A stretch of 64,000 nucleotides of DNA from CAWAYR01 sp050250955 (GTDB lineage Bacteria > Acidobacteriota > Vicinamibacteria > Vicinamibacterales > UBA2999). The DNA is taken from positions 62,001 through 126,000 of the forward strand of contig JBFWNR010000010.1 in NCBI GenBank assembly GCA_050250955.1, read 5' to 3'. The position numbers and the translations under genes were made by a program. The notes under the pieces were generated by a model that was not told the origin of the DNA, did not search any database, and worked only from the letters and a program-made list of their open reading frames with translations. Shown here in pieces: positions 53,994 to 62,862 of this stretch (positions within the stretch are counted from its first letter, which is position 1; each line of letters begins with the position of its first letter).

Positions 53994-56621
53994 TCAGGGC
54001 ACGACGACCGTGACCTCGTTGGTGGCGGCGCCGACGCCGAAGGCGTTGGCGGCCCGCACGCGGACGACGTAGGTGCCCGGCGGCGCCGGCGTGACCAGCG
54101 TCGTGTCCAGGTGGCCGGTGACGAAGGTGCCGAGGTTGGCCAGGCCACTGCCCGTGCCTGCTTCGACGAGGTAGGTCGTGGCGTTGCCCGCGGCGGCGCC
54201 CCAGGCGAGTGACACGATGCCGCTGGCGACGCTGGCCGACAACGCGCCTGGCGTGCCTGGCGGCGCCGCCGGCGGTGGAATCGTCAGCACGACCTCGCTC
54301 GAGGCCCCACCCGGGCCGTTGGCGCCGATCGCACGGACGCGTGTGAAGTAGGTGCCGGGCGCGAGCGACCCCGAGACGCCCGTCGCCGTGCCCACCGGGA
54401 AGGTGCCGACGTCGTCGGCACCGGCGGTGGTGCCGGCCTCCACGATGAAGGCCGTCGTCGCCGGCGGCACGCCCGCCCGCCAGCCGAGCGTCGCCGTGGA
54501 TCCGCGGACGTCTGCGGTGATCGCGCGCGGCGCCCCGGCGCGCGGCGTGCGATGGACGGCGAAGCCTTGCACGATGTCGGTCGAGGCGACGCCGGTCGTG
54601 GCGGCGAACGCCAGGTACTCGGCGCTGGCCGCCAGCGCGCCAGTCGGCAGGTCTCGCGGGGCATAGGTAGTGAACTGACCGCTCGTGCCGTCGATGGCCA
54701 GCAGGGCCGGCGCCGTCGGAAGGCCGACCGGGCTGATGACGGCGTACACCGTGTCGCCCGCCGCGGCGACCCGGCCGCCCAGCGCCGCCACGTTGGTTGC
54801 CGGCGGCACCTCCGCGCCCGAGACGCGATCGACCCAGCGGAACGGCGCCGGCTGGTTGCCCGGTGGGAAGAACGTCCCGCTGAGCAGCAGCCGCTCGCGA
54901 TGCACGGCCATGTCCACGAAGCCGCCGGGGACGGGCGCGAAGGGCAGGAGCGTCCGCGACGCGGTGTCGAACGCCGCCAGGCGGAAGTGGGGCTCGCCGT
55001 CGATCCTGGTAAAGGTGCCCATCGTGTAGAGCGTGCTTCCGGCCGCTGCCAGGCTGCTGACGCCGCCGTCGAGGCCGGGACTCCAGGCCGTCAGCGTCGC
55101 CGTGCCGAGGTCCACCGACGCCAAACCGCGACGGGCCACGCCGGAGAGCGTGGTGAAGCCGCCGCCGATGAAGAGCTCCCGACCGTTGGTGGCCAGGGCC
55201 GTGACACTGCCGTTCGCCGACAGCGACCACGGCAGGAACGCTCCGGTGGTTCGCGCGTAGGCGAGCAGGTTCGGGGTAGTGGGCGGAACGGTCTCATCGC
55301 CGCCGACCACCACGACGTCGCCGAGCCGCTGGACGGCTCGGACCGTGAACTCGACATCGGGGGCGGCGGGAACCGTGGGCCGGCCGGTGAGCAGGTCGAT
55401 GGTGACGAGGTTGCGCTTCCCGATGCCGCCGAGGCTCGAAAATCCTCCGGCCACGGCCACACGCCCCGCGTCGCTCCCGATGGCGGCGACGCCGCCGTTG
55501 ACGCGGGGGGCCCAGGCGGTGCGAGCGCCGGTGACCGCATCGACGGCCACCAGGTGCGGTTGGACCTGTCCGTTCACCGTCGTGAAGTGGCCGCCGACAT
55601 AGAGGCGGCCGTCACCGACCGCTAGCGTCTCTGTCCAGGCCTGGTCGGTGCCGCGCCGCAATTCCAGCGGGACGAACGGCAGCGGATCGCCGGTGAGGGG
55701 ATCGAGCGCCTCCACGCGCTCGCCCGGGGACACGTAGACGGAGTTGTAGACCGCCGTGGGCGTGGCCAGGAGGCGCAGGCTCGGCGGCGCGTCGAGCCAC
55801 GTCGGCAATGGCACGAAGTCGAGGTCGTAGGCCCTGACCGTGGGATTGCCGCCGCCGAAGAACGCGCTGAGGTAGACGCGGCCGTCCGCCACGCTGAGGC
55901 CGCTCACCCCGGGTCCCGTGGAGTCGGGCACCGTCGCCGGCAGCAGCGCGCCGGTGGTGGCATCGACGACGGCGACGCGCGCGCGGGGCAGGCCGCCGGC
56001 CTCGGTGAAAAACCCGGCCAGGTACACCCGCCCCGGGGCGAATGCCAGCTCGGTGACGAAGCTGCTCACGCGCGCGTCCCACGGCAGCACCGCACCGGTG
56101 GTGACGTCGATCGCCGCAATGCCGACGCGGCCGACGCCGTTCACCGCCGTGATGGCGCCGGCCAGGAACAGGCGGCCGCCGTCCTGCGCCATGCGCCACA
56201 CCGTGCCGTCCACGGTCGGGGAGGTCCAGGACGGGTCGCGCAGCCCGGAGGGCAGGATGTGCACGATCTGCGGTCCGCTGGTGAACGCCGACATCGACAC
56301 GAACCAGCCGCCGGCGCCATCCGGCGCCATCGCCCCGACCCCCGTCAGCAGGTGCGCCGAGGTGTTGATGGCCGTCGGGTCGGCGGCGTCGACGATGCCG
56401 AACGAGCCGGTGGGCGGGCCGACGTAGTCGAACGTGCCGCCGACGTACAACGTCGTGCCGTCGATGGCCAGCGTCTCGACCTGGCCGGCGACTCCCCAGG
56501 TCGGCACCGTCGGCCCGGGTGGCGGTTGTGCCAGCGCCGAGCCGGCCGGCGGCAGCAGGCAGAGCCCGGCCAGGAGGAAGCGGCAGCCGCGACCGGCGGC
56601 GTGTCGTTCGCGGGTGGTCAC
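53994..56621 (-). CDS. large secreted beta-propeller protein with two C-terminal FN3 domains
   Basis: An exported protein of about 875 residues with signal peptide (CRFLLAGLCLLPPAGSALAQ). Most of it is a set of delta-60/PQQ-like propeller repeats each with a GGxF core: LYVGGTFDYVGPP, LYVGGHFTTVNGQ, VAVAGGFSSLGGI and LFIGGGFTTLSGV. Two FN3 domains end the protein (PRAITADVRGSTATLGW; GALSASVASGIVSLAWGAA). Probably a surface or secreted binding protein. The start is uncertain: GTG 56621 fits the signal, while TTG 56639 extends it by six residues. It is divergent from padR. Confidence 0.75.
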   Translation of the reverse strand: MTTRERHAAGRGCRFLLAGLCLLPPAGSALAQPPPGPTVPTWGVAGQVETLAIDGTTLYVGGTFDYVGPPTGSFGIVDAADPTAINTSAHLLTGVGAMAPDGAGGWFVSMSAFTSGPQIVHILPSGLRDPSWTSPTVDGTVWRMAQDGGRLFLAGAITAVNGVGRVGIAAIDVTTGAVLPWDARVSSFVTELAFAPGRVYLAGFFTEAGGLPRARVAVVDATTGALLPATVPDSTGPGVSGLSVADGRVYLSAFFGGGNPTVRAYDLDFVPLPTWLDAPPSLRLLATPTAVYNSVYVSPGERVEALDPLTGDPLPFVPLELRRGTDQAWTETLAVGDGRLYVGGHFTTVNGQVQPHLVAVDAVTGARTAWAPRVNGGVAAIGSDAGRVAVAGGFSSLGGIGKRNLVTIDLLTGRPTVPAAPDVEFTVRAVQRLGDVVVVGGDETVPPTTPNLLAYARTTGAFLPWSLSANGSVTALATNGRELFIGGGFTTLSGVARRGLASVDLGTATLTAWSPGLDGGVSSLAAAGSTLYTMGTFTRIDGEPHFRLAAFDTASRTLLPFAPVPGGFVDMAVHRERLLLSGTFFPPGNQPAPFRWVDRVSGAEVPPATNVAALGGRVAAAGDTVYAVISPVGLPTAPALLAIDGTSGQFTTYAPRDLPTGALAASAEYLAFAATTGVASTDIVQGFAVHRTPRAGAPRAITADVRGSTATLGWRAGVPPATTAFIVEAGTTAGADDVGTFPVGTATGVSGSLAPGTYFTRVRAIGANGPGGASSEVVLTIPPPAAPPGTPGALSASVASGIVSLAWGAAAGNATTYLVEAGTGSGLANLGTFVTGHLDTTLVTPAPPGTYVVRVRAANAFGVGAATNEVTVVVP

Positions 56622-56754
56622 GACGGCCCACTTTACCAATTCCGAACCGGTCGCTCGCCCGACTCAGACGACATCCCGCTCCACCCGTCCGTATCGCAGC
56701 TCCAGGCGGAACCTGGCGCTCGAGGTGCTCGGGTGAGTCCGGACACAGCCGGGT

Positions 56755-56782
56755 TTGACATGGCGGCGCATATCACTATAAT
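56755..56782 (+). promoter_or_regulatory. consensus sigma-70 promoter of padR
   Basis: TTGACA (56755-56760), a 16-base spacer and TATAAT (56777-56782): both boxes are perfect, unusual in this GC-rich window. The ATG at 56793 is 10 bases beyond the -10. The AT-rich stretch across and after the -10 (ATATCACTATAATT...AATATATG) is a likely PadR operator, since PadR sites are often ATAT-rich. Confidence 0.75.
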
Positions 56783-56792
56783 TTGCGAATAT

Positions 56793-57128
56793 ATGGCGCC
56801 GCGCAGCTTCCTGACCGACTTCGAGCTGATGATCGTCCTGGCGGCGCTGCGCGGCGGCGATGAGGCGTATGCCATCCAGATCGCCCGCGAGATCGAAGCC
56901 ACGGCCGGCCGGCCGGTGCAGTTGGGAGCCGTCTACACGGCGCTCAACCGACTCGAAGATCAGCGCCTGGTCGAGTCCTGGACCGGTGAGCCCACTGCCG
57001 AGCGGGGCGGCCGCGCCAAGCGCTACTTCCGGGTCACGTCCCGCGGCATGGCGGCGGTGCGGAGCACGCAGCGGGCACTGGTCGCGTTGTGGAGCGGTCT
57101 TCCTCAACTGAAGGAGCAACGGTCATGA
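56793..57128 (+). CDS. PadR-family transcriptional regulator
   Basis: A 111-residue PadR protein. The winged helix covers the whole length (TDFELMIVLAALRGGDEAYAI; LGAVYTALNRLEDQRLVESW; RYFRVTSRGMAAV), with no C-terminal ligand domain, typical of the short PadR-s2 group. These regulators in Acidobacteria usually sit before ADOP-type macrolide permeases. Here the next gene, overlapping by ATGA, encodes only a prefix-like protein. The ATG lies right after a consensus promoter, so it is probably autorepressed. Confidence 0.9.
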   Translation: MAPRSFLTDFELMIVLAALRGGDEAYAIQIAREIEATAGRPVQLGAVYTALNRLEDQRLVESWTGEPTAERGGRAKRYFRVTSRGMAAVRSTQRALVALWSGLPQLKEQRS

Positions 57129-57592
57129 CGAGCCATGGCGTCTGGGTCCGCGCGGCCGTCCGTCTCGTCGAGCGGTTCGCACCCGATGGCGGAACGCTCG
57201 CCGGCGATCTCCTGGAAGAGCGCGCCCGCGGGCGATCGACCGTCTGGGTCTGGAGGCAGGCGTTCGGCGCGCTCGTCGCCGTCGTCTGGCCGCCGGCGCC
57301 GCTCGACATCCGCCCGCTCACGCTGGTGGCAGCGCAGCCCGACGACGCGTATGCGCGCGCGAACGTGCTGCTGCGCCGGCGTGTCGACATCGATCTCGCC
57401 GTCAACCCGGCCGGCCACGTCGGCGGCCTCGGCATCACGATTCTCGCCGCCCTCGCCGCCGTCCGCGCCCCGGTGCTGCTGTGGTTCCTGCTCGCTGCCA
57501 TCACGGCTGGCGCGATCTTCGGGGTGCTGCGCATTCGCCGCGGCAGAGGGCTGCCGGCGTCGCGCGCGATCGTGCCGCTGCGCAGCTGCTGA
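57125..57592 (+). CDS. small membrane protein with a permease-prefix (GDLLEE) motif
   Basis: A 155-residue protein. Residues 10-40 (VRLVERFAPDGGTLAGDLLEER) followed by GRSTVWVWRQ match the permease-prefix domain that precedes acidobacterial duplicated orphan permeases. About 100 further residues include a helix near residue 48 and two C-terminal helices (GGLGITILAALAAV; LLWFLLAAITAGAIFGVL). No FtsX/MacB permease domains follow, so it is either a free-standing partner or a truncated remnant. Its start overlaps padR, implying co-regulation. Confidence 0.7.
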   Translation: MTSHGVWVRAAVRLVERFAPDGGTLAGDLLEERARGRSTVWVWRQAFGALVAVVWPPAPLDIRPLTLVAAQPDDAYARANVLLRRRVDIDLAVNPAGHVGGLGITILAALAAVRAPVLLWFLLAAITAGAIFGVLRIRRGRGLPASRAIVPLRSC

Positions 57593-57676
57593 GCCTCGCG
57601 GCGGGGCCATCGCGCCGCCGATACGGCCGGGCTCCCGCCGGGCTCTGGGCCACGACGGCGTCCGACCCTCGCCGAA

Positions 57677-58399
57677 TCACGTCAGCGGAAGTGCCACGAA
57701 CCAACGGGCGAACGCCGCCCAGGCGTCCGTGCGAGCCAGCGTCAGCCAGCCCAGCGTGAGCAGGGCGAAGAGGCCGAGGAGCACAGCGGTTGCCGGTCTG
57801 GCGTGGCCGCTGCGGTCGCCCCGGAGCATGACGGGGGTCAGCACCCCTGTGATCACGGCGATGGCGACGACGTCGTAGATCCAGTGCGTCTCGCCGGCCG
57901 GCGTGTAGAAGAAGATCAGGCGCACCAGGATGGGATCGACCAGGGAGAGCCCGGTGCCCAGCATGAAGACGGCGTGTGCGGCCATGCGTCGCCGGTAGGT
58001 GATGGCCAGCCCGTAGCTGCCGAGGAACGCGACGGTCGCCATGACCGGAAGCCACAACGAATATGCCGCTCGGTCGAACGCCGGCGCGTCCATCCGGCTG
58101 AAGCGGCTGTGGGCGAGAAGCAGGGCGCTCACGGCAATCGCCGGCGCGAGCCCGAAGGACGCCCGACCGATGCTCCGGTGCAGGGCGAGCCGCCTGGCAC
58201 GGATCAGCAAGGGCTGGCCAATCAGCATGGCCATCCACAGGACTACCAGTACGACGTGGAGGTGAACGTAGGGCTCGGAGACCAGGGTGATGCGCGAGAA
58301 GTACGGCGTCCAGAATGCCAGGAGTGCCAGGACGACGAGGCCGCCGATGAAGAGGCTGAACGCGCGTGGTCCATCCGTCGTCAGGCGGTCGGTGCGCAT
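57677..58399 (-). CDS. seven-helix membrane protein of unknown function
   Basis: A 240-residue polytopic protein with about seven helices: LFIGGLVVLALLAFWTPYF, HLHVVLVVLWMAMLIGQPLL, ASFGLAPAIAVSALLLAHS, LWLPVMATVAFLGSYGLA, AHAVFMLGTGLSLVDPILV, DVVAIAVITGVLTPVML and ATAVLLGLFALLTLGWL. Conserved-looking His residues in helix 2 (HLH) and the HRSIGR loop resemble families such as DUF2306-like or cytochrome-type membrane proteins, but I cannot name it. It converges with the padR operon; its ATG at 58399 has no clear ribosome site. Confidence 0.7.
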   Translation of the reverse strand: MRTDRLTTDGPRAFSLFIGGLVVLALLAFWTPYFSRITLVSEPYVHLHVVLVVLWMAMLIGQPLLIRARRLALHRSIGRASFGLAPAIAVSALLLAHSRFSRMDAPAFDRAAYSLWLPVMATVAFLGSYGLAITYRRRMAAHAVFMLGTGLSLVDPILVRLIFFYTPAGETHWIYDVVAIAVITGVLTPVMLRGDRSGHARPATAVLLGLFALLTLGWLTLARTDAWAAFARWFVALPLT

Positions 58400-58606
58400 G
58401 CAGGGCGCCGCCACTGTACCCGACTCAGCGCCTCGCGGCCCCTGGAGCCCGCCCGCGTCCCAGTGCCTCTTGCAATCCTCCGCCACGCTGGTCAGAATCG
58501 CTGCCGACGGCGGGGTTCATCCGCGCTGTCGAAGAGGGAAGACCGCCCCTGCGGGCCGCGGCAGGGTCCTCATCCGTCCTCTCGTCCGCAAAAAAGGAAA
58601 GTCGCA

Positions 58607-59734
58607 ATGACATCGAGAAGAAGGTCGCGCACGGTTTCCTTTGCGAATGTCATGCTCGCGACCGTGGCCCTTGTGGGGTGCGGTTCGCCGGCGCCTCCGA
58701 CCGGTTCCGAGAGTGCCGGCACCCCGACGGCCGCAGAAGCCCAGGGAAGCAACCCGACGACTGCAGGGGCCGAGGGAAGCAAGGGATACGGGACGATCAA
58801 CCTGGTGATCTTCAACGAGGGCAGGCCTGGCCTGCTGACCGAGCGCGGCGTCGTCGATGTCAGCGCCCTGACGCGGCCCCTCGGCGGGCAAGACGCCATG
58901 CAGGTGCTGATCACGCGCTACGACGAGCTCAAGCCCGAGCTGACGCGCCTGGCTGCCGAGGGCGCCGCGCAGCCGCTGTCGGCCGTGACGCTCAAGGCGC
59001 CGGTGCCGCGCGCGAAGGTGTTGGCCATGGGCGGCAACTACCGTGAGTTCGGCGCCCGCCAGCCCGAGCCGATGTGGGGCTTCCTCAAGTCCACGGACGC
59101 CCTCCTCGGCTCCGGCGGCACCGTCGTCCTCCCGGAGGTCGATGCCAACATCTTCCACCACGAGGCCGAGCTGGTGGTGGTCTTCGGGCGCGCCGGCCGC
59201 AACATCCCCCAGGCGCAGGCGCTGGATTACGTCTTCGGCTACACCGCCGGCGTCGACGTCTCCGCCCGCATGCCGCCCAGCGGCGCCGGCGGCCGCCGCG
59301 ACATCACGAAGATGCTGCTCTCGGGCGCCAAGTCCCACAACGGCTTCGCCGTCCTCGGCCCCGCCATCGTCCCCAAGGACGAGGTCGGCGACGCGCAGGC
59401 ACTCGACATCAAGCTCTGGGTCAACGGCGAACTGCGCCCGAACTACAGCACCAGCGACGCGGCGCACTCGATCGCCGAATCGATTGCCTGGGCCACGGCG
59501 ATCACGCCGGTGGAGCCGGGCGACGTCCTCTACATGGGCACCAACCACCAGGGCCTGGGCGCGATGCAGGACGGCGACCACATCGAGATGGAGATCAGCC
59601 GCATCGGCCGCCTGACCCTCAACGTCACGGACCCGCTCAAGCGCCGCTGGCCGCGCGGCATCGACGAGGCCACGGCGGAGGGCGTGCGTACCGGCAGCGG
59701 CGGCCCGGGCTCGAAGTCGAGGCCGTTGCCGTAG
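58607..59734 (+). CDS. fumarylacetoacetate hydrolase-fold protein with a lipoprotein signal
   Basis: A 375-residue protein. The core (about 65-360) is an FAH-fold hydrolase/isomerase: VLAMGGNYREF, metal ligands in FHHEAELVVVFG, YTAGVDVSARM, GFAVLGPAIVP and GDVLYMGTNHQGLG with DGDHIEMEI. The N terminus is a lipoprotein signal (VSFANVMLATVALVGC) with a long Gly/Ser/Thr/Ala linker. FAH enzymes are normally cytoplasmic, so export is odd. AAGGAAAG precedes ATG 58607. The last residues (TGSGGPGSKSRPLP) overlap a decayed antitoxin frame and are probably not native. Confidence 0.8.
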   Translation: MTSRRRSRTVSFANVMLATVALVGCGSPAPPTGSESAGTPTAAEAQGSNPTTAGAEGSKGYGTINLVIFNEGRPGLLTERGVVDVSALTRPLGGQDAMQVLITRYDELKPELTRLAAEGAAQPLSAVTLKAPVPRAKVLAMGGNYREFGARQPEPMWGFLKSTDALLGSGGTVVLPEVDANIFHHEAELVVVFGRAGRNIPQAQALDYVFGYTAGVDVSARMPPSGAGGRRDITKMLLSGAKSHNGFAVLGPAIVPKDEVGDAQALDIKLWVNGELRPNYSTSDAAHSIAESIAWATAITPVEPGDVLYMGTNHQGLGAMQDGDHIEMEISRIGRLTLNVTDPLKRRWPRGIDEATAEGVRTGSGGPGSKSRPLP

Positions 59735-59820
59735 ATCTGCACCTTCGCCGAGCGCGGCAACTCAAGGGTGTCCTGCGCGGCATCGACACGACCGTGACGC
59801 GGGAGCGGGACCGCGTGTGA
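59704..59820 (+). pseudogene. C-terminal remnant of an AbrB/MazE-type antitoxin (vapB relic)
   Basis: In a frame different from the upstream gene, 59704-59820 encodes PGLEVEAVAVDLHL...QLKGVLRGIDTTVTRERD. This matches the C terminus of AbrB-fold antitoxins (PG-x-E-V near the core and a GIDTTVxRExDRV end) that pair with VapC. The N-terminal DNA-binding strands are missing, replaced by the end of the FAH-fold gene. Its TGA overlaps the GTG of the toxin relic as GTGA, the normal vapBC arrangement. Confidence 0.6.
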
Positions 59821-60090
59821 ACGTCGTCGCCCCGTCCGGCTGGCTGGAGTAATTCGCCGACGGGCCCAATGCCGCGTTCTTCGCCGCGGCGATCGAGAAG
59901 CCCGCCGACTTGGTCGTGCCCACGATCAGTCTCTACGAGGTGTTCAAGCGGGTGCTGCAGCAGCGCGACCATGGCGCCCCTGCAGGTGGTCGCCGTCAGG
60001 CGACAAGGGACTGTCGTGGAGCAGAGCGGGGCGCTCGCCGTGTCGGCTGCCCGGTTGTCGGTGAAGCGCGGCCTGCCAACGGCCGACAAG
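59817..60090 (+). pseudogene. decayed PIN-domain toxin (vapC relic)
   Basis: From GTG 59817 the frame reads VNVVAPSGWLE, then TAA where Tyr is expected, then FADGPNAAFFAAAIEKPADL and VPTISLYEVFKRVLQQR, a typical VapC PIN pattern. The first catalytic Asp of the usual VDSSGWLEYF is Ala here. After about 59972 the sense continues in the next frame (LQVVAVRRQGTVVEQSGALA, then SAARLSVKRGLPTAD), and it ends before the last PIN motif. A nonsense codon, a frameshift and a truncation make it clearly non-functional. Confidence 0.75.
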
Positions 60091-60251
60091 GAATCAACGC
60101 AAGAGGATCCGCGCAACCGCGTCGAGGTCGAATGCATGCGGCGAGACGGCGTGAGGCGTGCGCGCCAGAGTGGCGCTGACGCCAACGTCTCACGCCCCCG
60201 CGAAGCGACGAGGGCAGAAGTAACGACCTGAACCCCCGGGCTGCGTCCGGC

Positions 60252-60617
60252 TCACCGGTAGACGCCCGCCACATGGACGTGGGCCTGGTCCACGTCGCAG
60301 CGCGCGAACAACGTGTCACCGCTCTCACGCGCGAACGGGTCCGGCCCCACCGCGAACGTCATCGTGCCCTTGCAGGCATCGTCGACCAGACAGGGCGCCT
60401 GATCACCTGGCCGGACCTCGTCGGCCGCGAGCAACCACGGTCCCTCCGGGGCGGCGCCGGCACTCAGGTCCGCCAGGTGGCGTGCGCGTTCGAGCGTCAT
60501 GCCCGAACGAGTTGGCCGCCGCGGGCCGGCGCCCTCGATGTCCCACGACCCGTGTCCCCGGTGGGTGAGACGCAGCGTCGTGCCATTGGCGAACTTCCGC
60601 GTTTCTACGTACGGCAT
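60252..60617 (-). CDS. small hypothetical protein
   Basis: A 121-residue cytoplasmic-looking protein, start ATG 60617 with GAGG upstream. The N terminus (VETRKFANGTTLRLTHRGHG) is strand-rich; the centre is helical (LERARHLADLSAG); and four Cys occur in the second half if the final FARCDVD is included. No family recognised. It lies between the decayed vapBC region and the membrane protein operon, an area with slightly looser coding. Confidence 0.55.
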   Translation of the reverse strand: MPYVETRKFANGTTLRLTHRGHGSWDIEGAGPRRPTRSGMTLERARHLADLSAGAAPEGPWLLAADEVRPGDQAPCLVDDACKGTMTFAVGPDPFARESGDTLFARCDVDQAHVHVAGVYR

Positions 60618-61045
60618 GACCGAGCCTCACGACAGTCGCCCTGGCACCCGGGCGGAGTCGCTGCATTGTGCGGGCGCTCGGTCGTTGCGATTCGTCCCGA
60701 TGACAACAAGTTACCGATGCGTCGTAGTTACTGTGCAGCTCAGCCTTCGCGCGAAGCGTGCGAGGAATGCGCTCGGTGACACGCCCGAAGGTGTGGCAAG
60801 GAAGAACAAAGACGGACGCCATCTGATGATTCCGCGCGTCTGACAGATTCGTCTGTGACGAGTGCTGCGGCGAATCGCGGACGGCTGCCTGCGTTGCACG
60901 CGGCGCTCATGAAGGGCATGTGGTCGCGCGGCCACACCAGTGTGGCTCGGTAGCCACGCGGACCACCCACTGCGACGCCGGATCCAGCGGCGTTCGTGGT
61001 CGTGGCATCGGCGCCCGTGGCATCGTTTTGGCAGCGAGCCGCCGA
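60618..61045. other. 428-base region without a supported gene
   Basis: Several short open frames cross this stretch on both strands but none has a ribosome site, conserved motif or sensible composition. A small inverted repeat, ACAGA-TTCG-TCTGT (about 60843-60856), could form a hairpin. The upstream part may hold promoters for the divergent flanking genes. An in-frame extension of the downstream membrane protein to GTG 60920 is possible but adds unconvincing sequence. Confidence 0.45.
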
Positions 61046-62857
61046 GTGGCAGACTGGCGGCGATACGAGACGAACGCGATCGGTCTGCCGCTGCTGGTCG
61101 CCGTCGGAGTGGCGATGTCGATCGTCGGCGCCCTCGTGGCGGCGCGGGCCGTTCCACGGGTCGCGGCCTACGGGATGCTGCCGCGGTGGGACCTGGCCGG
61201 CCATCTCGACGACGGCTGGACCGCCTACTACCACCTGGCGCAGGCCCAGCTGGGGCAGTTCGCGTGGACCTTGTGGAGCCAGGGGTATTGGCCGCCGGGG
61301 CAGGCGCTCTTTCAACTCCCGTTCTTCATCGCGCTCGGCGGAGACGTGACGGCGGGGCTGTTCAGCAGCGTCGTCGCGTTCGTGCTGACCGGCCTCGGGA
61401 TGGCCTGGCTCGTCAGACACATCGCCGGGCCCTCCGCCTGGCTCTCGACGGTACTCGCGGTCGTCGCGATGGCGACCTCGCCCTTCATGCTGGGTTACGC
61501 CTCAGTGGCCATGAGCGAGATGCTGGGCGCGCTGGCCCAGGTCGTGGTGCTGGTGTGCTACGCGCGCACTGCCCGTGCACCCACCGCTGCCGACGGGCGA
61601 TGGCTGGCGTTGTCGCTGACGGCGCTGTTCTTCACCAAGTACAACTACTTCGTCCTGCTGGCGGTGCCGCTGGCGTGTCACGAGTTTCTGAGCCACCGCC
61701 GCGGACGGAACGTCCGGGAGCGCCTGCGAGTGCTCGGGCGTGCCGCCGCGGCCGTCGTGGCGACACCCGTCGGGACGCTGTTCACCGCCTATCTGTTGGT
61801 GGTCACCGCGGTGCTGGCCAGCGGCGGCGTGTCGTTCAGCATCGGGGAGCAATCGGTCGCCTTCCGCACGATCGGCTACGCCGCCCACCCGGTGATCTAC
61901 GCGGGGCTCTTCCTGGCGTGGCGACGGTTCCGCCGGGGGGACGCCCGGTCGCGGCTGAACGCCATCGACCCGCGGCTCGGGCCGCTCGTCCTGTGGTTCG
62001 GGATTCCGGTGGCGCTGTGGCTGGCGTCGCCGTACCCGAACCACGTGAAGGACGTCGCGACGCTGCTCGTCAACATCCCGTTGGGCCCGCCCACGGCGGG
62101 GCTGGGCCTGGCCAGCTATCTGCACGCGCTTCGCGACGTCTACTTCCTGCATCCGGCGAGCTTCGCGCTTGCGGCAACGGCGTTTGGCGTCGCCCTGGCG
62201 CGCTATCGCACGCAACCACCGCTCATGCGGCTGCTGCTGGTCGTCGTCACGCTCCAGGGCGCGATGATTGCCGCCCACCACACCCGTGACCCACGCTTCC
62301 TCCTGGTGTCGATGCCCATCTTCTGGGTCGTCGCTGCCTGCGAGATCGGACGATGGGCCGCCGCCTGGCGACCAGCGGGCGTGGCCATCGTGAGCGGCGG
62401 AGCGGCCGTTGCCGGCCTGATCGGCGCTGGCGCAGCGCTGGAGAGCGACGCGTTCCAACGGATTGCGGTCGAGCACTACGTCGAGAGCCCGGAGCTGGCC
62501 GATGCCTTTGCGACCGTTCGCGTCTCGAGCGGGCGGGAGGGCCGGATCGCGGTGCTCGGCCGGCGCGACAGCGTGTCTCCCGGCCTGGTGCGGTGGCAGC
62601 TCGGTCCCGCGGCCGGCCAGGCCCACGCGCCTGCCAACGTCGTGCGCGTGGCCGACACGCCGCTCATCGACGAGGCGGACACGGTGGTGATCGTCGAGCC
62701 GTCCGATGTGCCGATCGAGGTTGGAGTGACGCGCGTCGCGACGCTCGTCGCTCACGGACGGCTGGGGCCGCCGACGCGTGTCGCAATCACGAACCTGGGC
62801 ACGACCCTGTCGCTGTACAGGCGACCGCAGGGCCGTGGTCCGCACGGGCCGCGGTGA
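61046..62857 (+). CDS. polytopic membrane protein, GT-C glycosyltransferase-like
   Basis: A protein of about 603 residues with 10-12 helices. After helix 1 (LLVAVGVAMSIVGALVAARA) comes an acidic loop (RWDLAGHLDDGWTAYYHLAQ), the position of the catalytic Asp-Asp in GT-C/PMT-ArnT-like transferases. Later helices (VVLVCYAR; LFTAYLLVVTAVL; FALAATAFGVAL) and a C-terminal soluble segment of about 130 residues (FATVRVSSGREGRIAVLGRR) follow. It may transfer a sugar from a polyprenyl donor outside the membrane; only the topology supports that. GTG 61046 is the likeliest start. Confidence 0.68.
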   Translation: MADWRRYETNAIGLPLLVAVGVAMSIVGALVAARAVPRVAAYGMLPRWDLAGHLDDGWTAYYHLAQAQLGQFAWTLWSQGYWPPGQALFQLPFFIALGGDVTAGLFSSVVAFVLTGLGMAWLVRHIAGPSAWLSTVLAVVAMATSPFMLGYASVAMSEMLGALAQVVVLVCYARTARAPTAADGRWLALSLTALFFTKYNYFVLLAVPLACHEFLSHRRGRNVRERLRVLGRAAAAVVATPVGTLFTAYLLVVTAVLASGGVSFSIGEQSVAFRTIGYAAHPVIYAGLFLAWRRFRRGDARSRLNAIDPRLGPLVLWFGIPVALWLASPYPNHVKDVATLLVNIPLGPPTAGLGLASYLHALRDVYFLHPASFALAATAFGVALARYRTQPPLMRLLLVVVTLQGAMIAAHHTRDPRFLLVSMPIFWVVAACEIGRWAAAWRPAGVAIVSGGAAVAGLIGAGAALESDAFQRIAVEHYVESPELADAFATVRVSSGREGRIAVLGRRDSVSPGLVRWQLGPAAGQAHAPANVVRVADTPLIDEADTVVIVEPSDVPIEVGVTRVATLVAHGRLGPPTRVAITNLGTTLSLYRRPQGRGPHGPR

Positions 62858-62862
62858 GTGGG

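Noticed and set aside
53981..53995. GATCGCC-A-GGCGATC as a regulatory 7-1-7 palindrome
   Set aside because: It lies between two converging stop codons and overlaps the end of one gene, so a terminator or chance palindrome is likelier.
59869..60231. A 120-codon open frame as a gene
   Set aside because: Its middle part matches the second half of a broken VapC and the rest is noncoding; it has no plausible start.
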